DNA from: Aestuariivivens sediminis
Lineage (GTDB): Bacteria; Bacteroidota; Bacteroidia; Flavobacteriales; Flavobacteriaceae
Assembly: GCF_022662105.1 (NCBI RefSeq)
Contig: NZ_JAKMCP010000005.1
Location: 62,001 to 126,000 of the forward strand
Direction: 5' to 3'
DNA length: 64,000 bases
Made by a program: the position numbers and the translations under genes. Shown here piece after piece: positions 46,557 through 56,027 of the stretch (the stretch's first letter is position 1; each line of letters opens with the position of its first letter). The notes under the pieces are model-generated. The model was given only the letters and a program-made list of their open reading frames with translations. It did no database searches and had not been told where the DNA came from.

Positions 46557-48095
46557 TTATTTGGTCAAGCTTCCAGTAAGCACTATTTTTTCTCTCTTGT
46601 CTTCCACAACTTGGGTTGTATATTTATTTCTTATTGCGGTTATCCAATGTTTTGCTCGTGTATTTAGCTTAAAATCATTGGTCATCATACGACCCCTAGA
46701 TACCAAAATACCCATATCGGCACCTTCATACAAATAATCACCTTCTTTGGCAATATGGAGGAAAAACGCCTCATTTTCACTTTCTACTGCCCTTCTATGT
46801 GTGTCCATTCGGTCAAATTGTATATGGCCATTATCGAACATTTTCCAAATTCCGGATTTCGGAGCATCTGATACATACTCAATGGTGTCTTTGGTATGTT
46901 TTATTATGAGTTGGCTCCAGCCATCAATGTTCTCCTGACGCGACCAACGGTCATTTATTTCATCGATGTTCAAGGTATAATCTACCTCCATCCATTCTAA
47001 AATGTGGAATATGAAAAGAGGAGCATCCGCCAGCGCAAAAACGGCATGATTGGTTATTGAACTTGCACCTGTAACCCTTGGATTCAATTCGCCCAAATAA
47101 ATTTCGCCGTTATCTTGGTCTATTAAGAAGTCTAATTCAAAATAACCTTTGTAACCTTCTTTTCTTAACTGATTTCCAAAAAGTTGCGTATATGCTGTGG
47201 CCTTTTCGCGAATTTCTGGTGTAAAGGCATTTGGATAAATCTCATTTCCACACCAGCCACCTTTATATGGTGTCAATTCTTTGAACCCGACCAGTTCTGT
47301 CATTAATGGAGCGACGATAGTACCATGTCGAGTTACACAGGCTTCAATTGCAGAACCTCTACAATTAATGCGCTTCATTATTTTCAATTCTTTCTCCTTG
47401 ACAATCTCTTCTTCATATTTTTTAAATTCATCTTCATTGGATATAAAAAATGTAGTGTGGCCTGAATCTCCAAAGGGTGTTTGAATCACCAAATCATTCC
47501 CGAGATGTTTAGAAACTTTCTTGAGATGGGCATAATCTTTAACTGATGAGAGTACATAGGGAACACAAGGAACACCAGCCTTTTCAGCAATGCGGTTGGT
47601 ATTGACCTTGTTATCCATGAACGTTCGCATTTTGGCTGAAGGAAACATAATTTCCAAACCTAATTTTTTTGCCAATTTTTCTGTCTCTTCATCAAACATC
47701 AAAAACATAGCCTTACCGACTTTATTTCCTTTTTTCCGCGTTTTCAAATAGTCTTGAACCTCGGGATGTTGAAGCAAATAATTGTTGATATCTTCAATGC
47801 TGGTAAATTCGTCATGCGGAATTTCCTCCTTGGGTGAAAACACATTGGGATGTTCACCATCAAAGCATTCAATCTGACAAATAAACTTAAATCCTTTAAT
47901 CCATTCGTCGGCCCCAAGCATGTTGAAATTGGTGGCGCTAATGAAATAAAGTGGTACTTCATTCTTGTAAAAGAACCGTCTAATATTGGGTACCCCATGA
48001 AGCACTTGGTTTTTTGAAGCCTTTTTCACCCGTGGTGCTTTTTTTGTAATGGGTTTCTTAACTTTTTTCTTATCTAATATTTCTTTCGTTGTCAT
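46557..48095 (-). CDS. ATP-grasp ligase with lysine-rich N-terminal tail
   Basis: A 512-aa ATP-grasp protein (carbamoylphosphate/biotin-carboxylase-like fold). Seen: DLVIQTPFGDSGHTTFFI (ATP-binding lid region, about 204-221), ELDFLIDQDNGEIYLGELNP (about 322-341) with the acidic metal ligands and the final Asn. No biotin-carboxylase accessory motif is recognisable, so carboxylation is not established; an amide-bond ligase is as likely. Residues 1-29 contain 12 Lys/Arg (DKKKVKKPITKKAPRVKK), an unusual basic tail. It is the fourth gene of the operon, 24 bp after the decarboxylase-like gene and 1 bp before gabD. Confidence 0.85.
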   Translation of the reverse strand: MTTKEILDKKKVKKPITKKAPRVKKASKNQVLHGVPNIRRFFYKNEVPLYFISATNFNMLGADEWIKGFKFICQIECFDGEHPNVFSPKEEIPHDEFTSIEDINNYLLQHPEVQDYLKTRKKGNKVGKAMFLMFDEETEKLAKKLGLEIMFPSAKMRTFMDNKVNTNRIAEKAGVPCVPYVLSSVKDYAHLKKVSKHLGNDLVIQTPFGDSGHTTFFISNEDEFKKYEEEIVKEKELKIMKRINCRGSAIEACVTRHGTIVAPLMTELVGFKELTPYKGGWCGNEIYPNAFTPEIREKATAYTQLFGNQLRKEGYKGYFELDFLIDQDNGEIYLGELNPRVTGASSITNHAVFALADAPLFIFHILEWMEVDYTLNIDEINDRWSRQENIDGWSQLIIKHTKDTIEYVSDAPKSGIWKMFDNGHIQFDRMDTHRRAVESENEAFFLHIAKEGDYLYEGADMGILVSRGRMMTNDFKLNTRAKHWITAIRNKYTTQVVEDKREKIVLTGSLTK

Positions 48096-48119
48096 ATAAA
48101 TAGTTTTAAATGATTAAAA

Positions 48120-50867
48120 TTAAATTAATTGTTTTTTCTTTTTTTCAATGGGTCTTTTTGCGTTGGGAGTCCTAGGTTTTTCATTGTTGAGTGCCTTTTC
48201 AGTAAATACTCTCAATCCTAAATCGGATCGATATCCATGAATTTCGCTAACATCAAGTGCTGTCATGAAATTGATAATTTGATCGCTTACCACTTGGCCT
48301 GGAACGAGTACTGGAAATCCTGGCGGATATGGAATGACAAAGGTGGAAGCAACCAAGATTCTTCCAGCATCCATAATTGACAAACAATCCTCTAAAGGAA
48401 CATATTCATAATTGTTTTCATTATAGGCCATAAAATAGGCTTCCCTTAAATGACCTCCCGGAACTCCGGGTACGGCTTGAAAAGTGGGGTGGAAATAACT
48501 AAAATCAGGTAATGGAGGCACTTCTTTGGTTAGGGAATGTATTCTTTTATCACGTATTTCCTTTTCCTTATCGTTTAAGGCTTTAAATTCTTCATCCAAT
48601 GCATCTGCTATTTTTAAAAGGGCATTGATAAGATAGGTCACGCTACCTCTGGTGGTACCTATATTTGTCATAAATAATACGGTGTTTCGGGATGTCTTGT
48701 TAATCTGGATATTGAATTTATCCATTAAAAATTTGTTCTTGAAAGTATCCCCATCAACTCCAGTTTTTCCTATAAATAAGGTGATTTTTGTGGGATCCAA
48801 AACAAATTCATCCTTCTCCCATGCCTCTTCCATACGGTTCCAACCTTCATTTTTGGAATAGTATTCCTTAAGTCCGGTTTGTCTAAATTTATCTGGTATA
48901 AAATCATGAACAGTCAAAACATCAAAGTACTTACTCAGTTGTGGCATATCATTGACTTTGGCTCTAAATACCATAGCCATTTCGATGCTCTTTTCTACCA
49001 ATTCAAATCCTTCAAGCTGCACCTGTCGTCGGCCAACATCCAAAGATGCCAACATCTGATAGTTTGGTGACGTCGAGGTGTGGGTCATATAAGCTTCAAG
49101 AAACGTGTTTTCCGTTTTTCTTCGGAAATCCTCATCCCATATATGAATCATGGAACCTTGTCTGAAACTACTCAATGTTTTGTGGGTACTCTGGGTGGAA
49201 TACACACGTATTCGGACTTTATCGGGATCTGGTAATGAAGACTGTTCACCATTTTTCAATCCTCTAATGTGTTCGTTATAACGTCTTCTATAATTGGCAC
49301 TGTTGTATTTTTTATAAAGTTTATTGGCAGTAAACATACCGGTACGCTGTCTATAATTATGTGCAAATCCGGCAAAGCCATACCAAGCTTCATCCCATAA
49401 AAAGATCATATCCGGTTTTATGGCGAGGACTTCTTCCATAACGCGCTCCACATTATAAACCAGACCATCAAACGTACAATTGGTCAGAAGTAACATTTTC
49501 ACTTTGTCAAGTCGTTCTGCTTCTTTTAGTTTCAGTAATTTCGCTTTGATCTGTTCCAAAGGCACTGCTCCATACATCGAATATTCTTCAATAGGGTAGG
49601 AATCCAGATAAACAGGATAGGCACCGGATAATACCAGCCCATAATGATGGGATTTATGGCAATCCCTATCGATAAGCACAACGTCTTCAGGCTTAACCAA
49701 GGCCTGCATTACTATTTTATTTGCAGTAGATGTACCATTGGTTACAAAATAGGTATACAATGAACCATAAGCATCACGCGCCATCTCTTGTGCTTTTTTT
49801 AATGGTCCGGTTGGTTGCAATAAGGAGTCGAGACCACCAGTTGTAGCTGAGGTTTCTGCCAAAAACATATTTCGTCCATAGAAGTCTCCAAAATCATGGA
49901 TCCAACGTGATTTAAAAACCGAGTTACCACGTGATATGGGCATGGCATGAAAAACTCCAGTAGGTTTCTGACTATATTCCACTAAAGCGGAAAAGAAAGG
50001 TGTATTGTAACGTTCAGCAATGCCTCGTATAATGGTAAGATGAAGTTCCTGTATATCCTCGGTTTGATAAAAAATGCGATTAAAGCCTTTAATCGTACTC
50101 CCTTTTAAGTGACCAAGTGCGGTATCGGTAACATAATAGGTGTCCAGCTCGGGGCGGAATTGTTTTATAAGCTCTCCCATAAATGGACCGAGATCGGTTT
50201 CTGATTTTGATGAAAAGTCATGCTTTAAAACTTCCTCAGCATAAGGCTTGATAACTGGAGTGATCTGCTTTGAGTAATACGGCGGAGCATAACGAATTAC
50301 TACTGCCTGAATATTGTGGTTGAAGAGCAGGGCAATCATGGCGTCCTGAAAGGAACGTTGTATCAAAACATCATAGGTAAATTTATCGCCGGGAGAACGG
50401 AGCGTTCTTAAGCTATGTTTCAATTTCTGCTCATCTTCTGTAGTAATATTGTCAACAAACAATACTTCAAAATGGTTTTTTCTAATACTATGATATTGCT
50501 CGTGCTCCTCGGCAGAATCCATGCTTTGCTCATCAAAACCAATGAAGTCCGGATTACTTTTATAACTATCGCCTAGCAGTTGTCTTGTTGTTTCAGCCAC
50601 CATATGGGCAAGGGAAGCATATTCATTACTAATAAAAGCATTTTCGAATTTTTGTATGCGCTCTTTGCCTGGAAAGGCAAAAAAGCTTTCTACACCTTTT
50701 AACTCTTTTAGTAAATCCCTGACGTTTTGCTTATGCACTTTTTCATTTGTAGAACCCTTATGGCAACGCCTAAGATCGGAGGTTTCAATTTTTAACTTGT
50801 TCCAATATTCAACTCGTAGCTGTCCTATATTATAATACGGTGCACTTTTTGATTTCTTTTGCATCAT
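48120..50867 (-). CDS. Orn/Lys/Arg decarboxylase-like PLP enzyme
   Basis: A 915-aa fold-type I PLP enzyme of the Orn/Lys/Arg decarboxylase group. An N-terminal ~330-residue region of its own type precedes the PLP domain. In it are STANKIVMQAL, DRDCHKSHHYGLVLSGA, the cofactor Asp in FLWDEAWYGFAGF, and the Schiff-base lysine K563 in TQSTHKTLSSFRQGS. A C-terminal region contains VPPLPDFSYFHP and ends in a basic tail (RPIEKKKKQLI). The substrate could be arginine, ornithine or lysine; the motifs do not decide. Third gene of the operon, 14 bp after the nitrilase-family gene. Confidence 0.88.
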   Translation of the reverse strand: MMQKKSKSAPYYNIGQLRVEYWNKLKIETSDLRRCHKGSTNEKVHKQNVRDLLKELKGVESFFAFPGKERIQKFENAFISNEYASLAHMVAETTRQLLGDSYKSNPDFIGFDEQSMDSAEEHEQYHSIRKNHFEVLFVDNITTEDEQKLKHSLRTLRSPGDKFTYDVLIQRSFQDAMIALLFNHNIQAVVIRYAPPYYSKQITPVIKPYAEEVLKHDFSSKSETDLGPFMGELIKQFRPELDTYYVTDTALGHLKGSTIKGFNRIFYQTEDIQELHLTIIRGIAERYNTPFFSALVEYSQKPTGVFHAMPISRGNSVFKSRWIHDFGDFYGRNMFLAETSATTGGLDSLLQPTGPLKKAQEMARDAYGSLYTYFVTNGTSTANKIVMQALVKPEDVVLIDRDCHKSHHYGLVLSGAYPVYLDSYPIEEYSMYGAVPLEQIKAKLLKLKEAERLDKVKMLLLTNCTFDGLVYNVERVMEEVLAIKPDMIFLWDEAWYGFAGFAHNYRQRTGMFTANKLYKKYNSANYRRRYNEHIRGLKNGEQSSLPDPDKVRIRVYSTQSTHKTLSSFRQGSMIHIWDEDFRRKTENTFLEAYMTHTSTSPNYQMLASLDVGRRQVQLEGFELVEKSIEMAMVFRAKVNDMPQLSKYFDVLTVHDFIPDKFRQTGLKEYYSKNEGWNRMEEAWEKDEFVLDPTKITLFIGKTGVDGDTFKNKFLMDKFNIQINKTSRNTVLFMTNIGTTRGSVTYLINALLKIADALDEEFKALNDKEKEIRDKRIHSLTKEVPPLPDFSYFHPTFQAVPGVPGGHLREAYFMAYNENNYEYVPLEDCLSIMDAGRILVASTFVIPYPPGFPVLVPGQVVSDQIINFMTALDVSEIHGYRSDLGLRVFTEKALNNEKPRTPNAKRPIEKKKKQLI

Positions 50868-50881
50868 GTTTTATTGATTTT

Positions 50882-51817
50882 TTAAAGGGATCCATCTCCT
50901 TTGTAATGTGTAGAAGATGTGGGATGTTCAAGAGCATCTTCCTTAATAATTAATTCTGTTAATTTTTCCAGCCTATTAGGTTTTATTAATGGCCCAAGGG
51001 AATCGAGATAAGGATGAGAGACATTGGGTTGATAGATATTGAATTGACCTAAATGGTCCCTAAAACTTTTTAATGGTTGTCCAAGTCGCAATATGCCCAA
51101 TTCCCGACTTCTTTTTACTCTTGGTATGTTGAGTTCCAGTGGAATAATTTCTTCGGTGCCTTCCGATTTGTGAATGACCATGCCGTCTGGTCCGCAGACG
51201 ATGGAACGTCCCGTACCTCCCGTATCCAAACCGTTGACATCAAAGAAGTAGCATTGGTTCACTGAAGCCATGGCCCTGACTATGGACAATTCAATATCCC
51301 GGTCTATAGTTCCCGAAAGTGTAGGATGTAATATGACTTCAGCTCCCATCGACACTAACGTTCGTATCGTTTCTGGAAACCACATATCGTAACAAATAGA
51401 AACGCCAAATCGACCAACATCTGGGACATCGAAAACACAAAACTCGGTTCCCGGGGTTACACCGGTCTCATAGGGGTAAAACGGAAACATTTTGCGATAA
51501 CGCGTCACGATTTCACCATTTGGATTGATTACAGTAGCAGTATTGTAAATCTTATTATCACTCTTTTCAAATATTGAACCCGGAATTAACCATATTCCAT
51601 ATTTTTTGGCCATGGCCTGCATTTCCGATTCAAAATTATTGGGAATCTCCTGTGCGGTATGCGTCAATGGGCCATAGGCACACAATTCACTGAACATCAC
51701 CATTTCTATCCAAGGATAAAGGTTCATGGTAATGTCAAGTTTTAATTTCATCATTTCCACATTGGAAACTACGGCCGATACCTTCATCTGTATCCCTGCT
51801 ATTGCAAATGGTCTCAT
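50882..51817 (-). CDS. Nitrilase-superfamily (carbon-nitrogen hydrolase) amidase
   Basis: A 311-aa hydrolase with the complete nitrilase catalytic triad: Glu44 (FSELCAYG), Lys109 (RYRKMFPFY) and Cys142 (SICYDMWFP). The usual alpha-beta-beta-alpha layout is visible, and the C-terminal segment IPRVKRSRELGILRLGQPL is a typical closing part. The family includes N-carbamoylputrescine amidases and aliphatic amidases; the substrate here is inferred from context to be an amine-derived amide. Second gene of the operon, 2 bp from the aminotransferase stop and 14 bp from the decarboxylase start. Confidence 0.9.
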   Translation of the reverse strand: MRPFAIAGIQMKVSAVVSNVEMMKLKLDITMNLYPWIEMVMFSELCAYGPLTHTAQEIPNNFESEMQAMAKKYGIWLIPGSIFEKSDNKIYNTATVINPNGEIVTRYRKMFPFYPYETGVTPGTEFCVFDVPDVGRFGVSICYDMWFPETIRTLVSMGAEVILHPTLSGTIDRDIELSIVRAMASVNQCYFFDVNGLDTGGTGRSIVCGPDGMVIHKSEGTEEIIPLELNIPRVKRSRELGILRLGQPLKSFRDHLGQFNIYQPNVSHPYLDSLGPLIKPNRLEKLTELIIKEDALEHPTSSTHYKGDGSL

Positions 51818-51819
51818 AT

Positions 51820-53133
51820 TTATATTTTGGTGGCTTTTTTAATTTCGTTTTCTAATATTGACATTCCTTTGTGCAATTGTTCATTAGTTATAACCAAAGG
51901 GGAGAGTAATCTGATAATATTTTTGTGGGTTCCGGCACTAATAAGGATGAGACCATTTTCAGCACATCCCCGTACGATGCGATCACATATTTCTGAATTA
52001 GGTTGAGTAGGGTCGCCATGTTTTACAAACTCCATACCTATCATGGCTCCAATTCCTCGAACATCCCCAATATCTGGGCATATCGCTTTCAGTTGCATCA
52101 AACGGGTCATAATGATTTCGCCTACTTCTTTGGCCCGCTGATTAAGGTCAATGTCTTTCATATATTGTATGGTAGCCAAAGCTGCGGCACAACATACCGG
52201 ACTTCCAATGTATGTGCCACCAATAGTTCCAGAAACGGCAGAATCCATAACATCGGCGCGTCCAACAACGGCTGCAATAGGAAGACCAGAACCCATGGAT
52301 TTTGCATAAGTGCTAATATCAGGCTGTATACCATAATGTTGCCAACTGGCCCAATGTCCGGTTCTGCAAAATCCGCTCTGCACTTCATCCGCAATGAGCA
52401 GAATGCCATGTTCGGTACAAAACTCTCTTAAACCTTCCAGGTATTTTTTCGGGACTGGATTGAACCCCCCTTCACCTTGAATGGGTTCCAAAATAATAGC
52501 GGCCACACTTTTGATATCGACGATATTGAGAGCACTCTCACGAAGTCTTTTGAGCTCATCTTTAACAAATGTTTTTTCATCGCGCGAACCACTATAGCGG
52601 TATAGATTCGGAAAAGGAAGTCTATACACCTCTGGTGCAAATGGCCCGCAATTGTATTTATAACCTACCTTACTTGTTAAAGTCATTGCCATCATGGTGC
52701 GACCGTGATAAGCACCTGAGTAACAAATAATAGCAGGTCGTTTTGTGGCTTGTCTGGCTATTTTAATGGCATTCTCCACAGCCTCTGCACCCGTACTTAC
52801 GAGCATAGCTTTGGTGTTATTCCCATGAGGGAGAATTTTAATCAATTCCTCACATAACCTGATATAAGGTTCATAAGTGACCACGTTAAAGCTGGTATGC
52901 AGATACAGTTCTGCCTGTTCTTTAATAGCTTCAACCACGGGTTCTGGACAATGTCCAGCATTGACCACCCCTATGCCCCCAGCAAAATCGATATGTTCAT
53001 TACCATCAGCATCTGTAATAATAGCGCCTTTGGCTTTCATTACCGTGGCGGTATTAAAGACTCCCACGCCGTTTGCAACGACTTCTTTTCTGCGATTTAG
53101 AAGTTCTTGTGATTTAGTTATTTCGTCAATCAT
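51820..53133 (-). CDS. gabT: Class III aminotransferase (4-aminobutyrate aminotransferase type)
   Basis: Transfers an omega-amino group, probably from GABA or a related amine, to 2-oxoglutarate. The 437-aa protein shows GGIGVVNAGHCPEPVVEAI (52-70), the phosphate-site STGAEAVENAIKIAR (113-127), the cofactor Asp in IADEVQSGFCRTG (D249), and PLP-lysine K278 (TYAKSMGSGLP). These fit the GabT/PuuE subgroup. First gene of the five-gene operon; the upstream 0.9-kb region is the only place for its promoter, and I found no clear TAnnTTTG box there. Confidence 0.9.
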   Translation of the reverse strand: MIDEITKSQELLNRRKEVVANGVGVFNTATVMKAKGAIITDADGNEHIDFAGGIGVVNAGHCPEPVVEAIKEQAELYLHTSFNVVTYEPYIRLCEELIKILPHGNNTKAMLVSTGAEAVENAIKIARQATKRPAIICYSGAYHGRTMMAMTLTSKVGYKYNCGPFAPEVYRLPFPNLYRYSGSRDEKTFVKDELKRLRESALNIVDIKSVAAIILEPIQGEGGFNPVPKKYLEGLREFCTEHGILLIADEVQSGFCRTGHWASWQHYGIQPDISTYAKSMGSGLPIAAVVGRADVMDSAVSGTIGGTYIGSPVCCAAALATIQYMKDIDLNQRAKEVGEIIMTRLMQLKAICPDIGDVRGIGAMIGMEFVKHGDPTQPNSEICDRIVRGCAENGLILISAGTHKNIIRLLSPLVITNEQLHKGMSILENEIKKATKI

Positions 53134-53729
53134 ATTAATAGTTTTGTAGTGTTTTAAAATACGCTAAATAATGCTATTTTGAAAGTATTTAACGGTTATT
53201 TAATAATATTTCATTTTAATTTAAAAGAAAGCTGAAAAACGAGATAGGACAAGTAGTATGATTATCAGTGGCTAAAGAATCCGACCGCATCAAAAAATAA
53301 AAATAAAGGAAAATAGCATGAAAAATAATCCTCTAGGTGATCTGAAGTTGGTTGAAGCAGCATAATAAGTGAAGAACCGGAAGTTATAAACTGGTAGGAA
53401 CAGTTGTTATTAAAAATAAAGCCTTTTAAATCGAAAGACTGCAAGGCTATTTGCAGAGAAAGAGGCTCCGCTGAACCTTTAATTTTATCAGTGATAGCAA
53501 GGTTTTCCTATTTTTCAAGAAGCCAAAAGGTAGCTTACAGGGTAACCGCTTTTGTAAGTCAACACATACTTTTTAAGAACTTAATAACATGGTAAATATA
53601 ATTATTTTTTAAAATAATTAGTGTAATTAAAAATTCAATAAATAAATATGTAATTAATTAAACGGTTAAAATCGATTAAGTCTATCATTTTTAAATACCT
53701 CACCGAGCCTGATATTACGTTTGAATTCC

Positions 53730-53744
53730 TCTTAGACTCTAAGA
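53730..53744. promoter_or_regulatory. Palindrome TCTTAGACTCTAAGA
   Basis: A perfect 15-bp odd-centred palindrome, about 310 bp upstream of the T9SS gene at 54053. Likely a homodimeric regulator site if functional; orientation and target are unknown. Confidence 0.4.
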
Positions 53745-53797
53745 AAAATTTCATTATTAGCATACAATTTTTTATTTATATTATTGATTTTAATTTA

Positions 53798-53830
53798 TTT
53801 ATAGCACTTTTTAAGCCCTTTATAGCACTT
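53798..53830 (+). repeat. Direct repeat TTTATAGCACTT x2, 21 bp apart
   Basis: TTTATAGCACTT at 53798-53809 recurs exactly at 53819-53830, with starts 21 bp (two DNA turns) apart. This is the spacing used by LytTR-type response regulators. It lies 223 bp upstream of the T9SS type A gene. Confidence 0.5.
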
Positions 53831-54052
53831 AAATAAACCGTTTTGTCGATTATGGGTAAGATTATTACGCTTGCATGCAAATATTTGTTACATTAAGTAG
53901 TTCATTTTCTTACCCTTATCTACAAATGAATATAGGTGTTTGTTTGGCGAAAACACTTAATTTTTCAGTTTTTTATCTCTTCCTACTTCTAATTTATTAT
54001 ACGGCAAATTCTAATATTAAATGTATTTGATTGTCGATTAATCCATAAGGTC

Positions 54053-55987
54053 ATGAAATTTCAATTTTGTATCTATATTATTTCATTGCTGACACTTTGC
54101 TGCCGGGGACAATCAGATACCCAGCTTAAATTTCATCTTACAATAGAACGCCTGAATTCCTTTGAATTAGAACAAACAAAAAAAGATTCAACAAAAAATA
54201 ATAAGGCTATTAGTGAAGCCTTCATGAACTTTAATCCCGTTATTTCTTTAAAGAATCCAAATAGTAATTTCCAAATTTTTAGCGATGTTGGTGACCTTTC
54301 ACAGGTTACAATTTTTACAGTTTATCAATCAAAAAATATTTCTGGAAGCGAGGAATTATGGGGTATATATAATCAGGAATCGAAAATTACATTAACCACA
54401 AAAGATATTTCCTACGACGATAAAAAGTTAAGTTTTGAAGAAGGGATCAGTAGGGCACCTGTTCTCAATACCTACGTTCAATCTTACGGCAAAAGGAATG
54501 ATAGTGTTGGTACAGGGAAACCGTATGTAAGTATTGGAACTTTTTCCGGTAATGATACAAAGGCGTTTCAAGGCGATTTGGCCGAAGTTTTGCTGTTTAA
54601 CTGTCTTATAAGTGGTGAAAACAGGCAAACCATTGAGACGTACTTGGGATTAAAATATGGTATTACCTTGCATAATGGTATGGATTATATGTCTTCATAT
54701 AAAAAGGAAATTTATGATATCGATCACAACCAAAATTATAGAAGTCGGATTGCCGGAATTGGGCGTGATGATATCACAGGATTGAACCAAAAACAATCGC
54801 GTAGTTCAGAGGAATCAGCTATGATTACCATTGGAATAGGGACGTTGGCATCCTCGAATAAGAAAAATGAAGAAAACATTACTAATGGTTGCTATTTGAT
54901 TTGGGGTGATAATAATAAGGGGTCGGAAATAGTGGAAACCTCGAATTCCGGTTCATCTATACCAACTATGGATCGTGTATGGAATATTCAGGCTACAGGG
55001 GAACTAATTTCTGATTTAAGTACGAGTCTGGAATTGGATGTCTCCCAACTTAAAGATGCCAATAAAAATGATGACAACACCTATTTACTGGTAATTGACC
55101 GTAGTGGAAAGGCAACATTTCTTCCGGAAAACACCGAATATTTTGAGGCTGGTGAATCAACAGACGAAACCGTTTCTTTTAATGGATTGCATTGGGATAC
55201 CGATAGTTCTGGTAGTGACGTTTTTACCTTTGGATTGAAAAAACCATTAGTAGCATCTTTGGAAACCTTCGAAGCCATTAACTGTGAAACGGGAAAAGGA
55301 AGATTAACCTTTAGCACCTCAGGTGGATTGCCACCCTATGAATATCAATTGGTGGAATCAAATTTTGTAAAAACGAGCTGGAACAGTACCCAGAATAAAT
55401 TTCCCGAGCATATTTTGGATGATCTCTCTGAAGGCGAATATGTATTGGAGGTGACTGACAAAGCCGGGAATCAAACAGAAACCAATTATAACTTTGAAGC
55501 TCCTGAACCCATAAATATCGATATGGGTGCAGATAAAGAGATTCCCTGGGATACCAGAGAAATTACTCTTGATGCCACAATTAACTCAGAGGATAACATT
55601 ACTTATAAATGGACCTCTGATAATGGGTTCTATAGTAATCAACCGAGTATTACAATAAGTGAACCGGGAGTTTACACGATAATCCTTACTTCGAGTCGGG
55701 GCTGTAAAGCGATAGATTCGATTAAAATCACTGAAAATAATATAACTGCCTTAAAAATATTCCCAAATCAGTCAAAAGACGGCTATTTTCATATTAAAAT
55801 GAATCTTAAAGATCCTCAAAAAGTCTCAGTTTTTGTGTTTGATATGTTAGGAAGAAAAATTTCAACATTTAATTATACCGGGAAATCCTATTATGAAATA
55901 AAAGAATTCATTCCTACCTCTGGTGTTTATAACGTCATGATTCAGGCTAAAAATTTAAAAGCCAATAAAAAGTTGATAGTAGAATGA
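54053..55987 (+). CDS. T9SS type A sorting domain protein, upstream partner of the RHS protein
   Basis: A 644-aa secreted protein: signal peptide MKFQFCIYIISLLTLCCRGQ, then an N-terminal lectin-like (LamG/DUF8202-type) region with FQGDLAEVLLFNCLISGENR, LGLKYGITLHNG and RSRIAGIGRDDITGLNQKQS. A PKD/Ig-like pair follows in the second half (GGLPPYEYQL at about 425, YKWTSDNGFYSNQPSITISE at about 520-539). The last ~80 residues (LKIFPNQSKDGYFHIKM to KKLIVE) are a type A sorting domain (Por secretion tail). It starts 40 bp before the giant RHS gene, so the two very likely form one operon. Function is unknown; a surface or exported partner of the RHS protein is inferred. Confidence 0.9.
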   Translation: MKFQFCIYIISLLTLCCRGQSDTQLKFHLTIERLNSFELEQTKKDSTKNNKAISEAFMNFNPVISLKNPNSNFQIFSDVGDLSQVTIFTVYQSKNISGSEELWGIYNQESKITLTTKDISYDDKKLSFEEGISRAPVLNTYVQSYGKRNDSVGTGKPYVSIGTFSGNDTKAFQGDLAEVLLFNCLISGENRQTIETYLGLKYGITLHNGMDYMSSYKKEIYDIDHNQNYRSRIAGIGRDDITGLNQKQSRSSEESAMITIGIGTLASSNKKNEENITNGCYLIWGDNNKGSEIVETSNSGSSIPTMDRVWNIQATGELISDLSTSLELDVSQLKDANKNDDNTYLLVIDRSGKATFLPENTEYFEAGESTDETVSFNGLHWDTDSSGSDVFTFGLKKPLVASLETFEAINCETGKGRLTFSTSGGLPPYEYQLVESNFVKTSWNSTQNKFPEHILDDLSEGEYVLEVTDKAGNQTETNYNFEAPEPINIDMGADKEIPWDTREITLDATINSEDNITYKWTSDNGFYSNQPSITISEPGVYTIILTSSRGCKAIDSIKITENNITALKIFPNQSKDGYFHIKMNLKDPQKVSVFVFDMLGRKISTFNYTGKSYYEIKEFIPTSGVYNVMIQAKNLKANKKLIVE

Positions 55988-56027
55988 CCATTGCAACCGA
56001 AATAGTATCTGATAACGAATCTAGATT

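Larger units (their letters stand above)
53134..54052. other. Long intergenic region between the amine operon and the T9SS/RHS operon
   Basis: No gene supported by sequence in this 919-bp stretch. It is AT-rich, especially 53600-53870. It separates divergent transcripts (minus gabT, plus T9SS/RHS), so it must hold both promoters. It contains a 15-bp palindrome (53730-53744) and a phased direct repeat (53798-53830). A 63-codon frame at 53404-53595 has no recognisable coding character and is not called. Confidence 0.6.

Noticed and set aside
53404-53595. 63-codon ORF in the 0.9-kb intergenic region
   Set aside because: No recognisable domain, no promoter or start context; chance frame.
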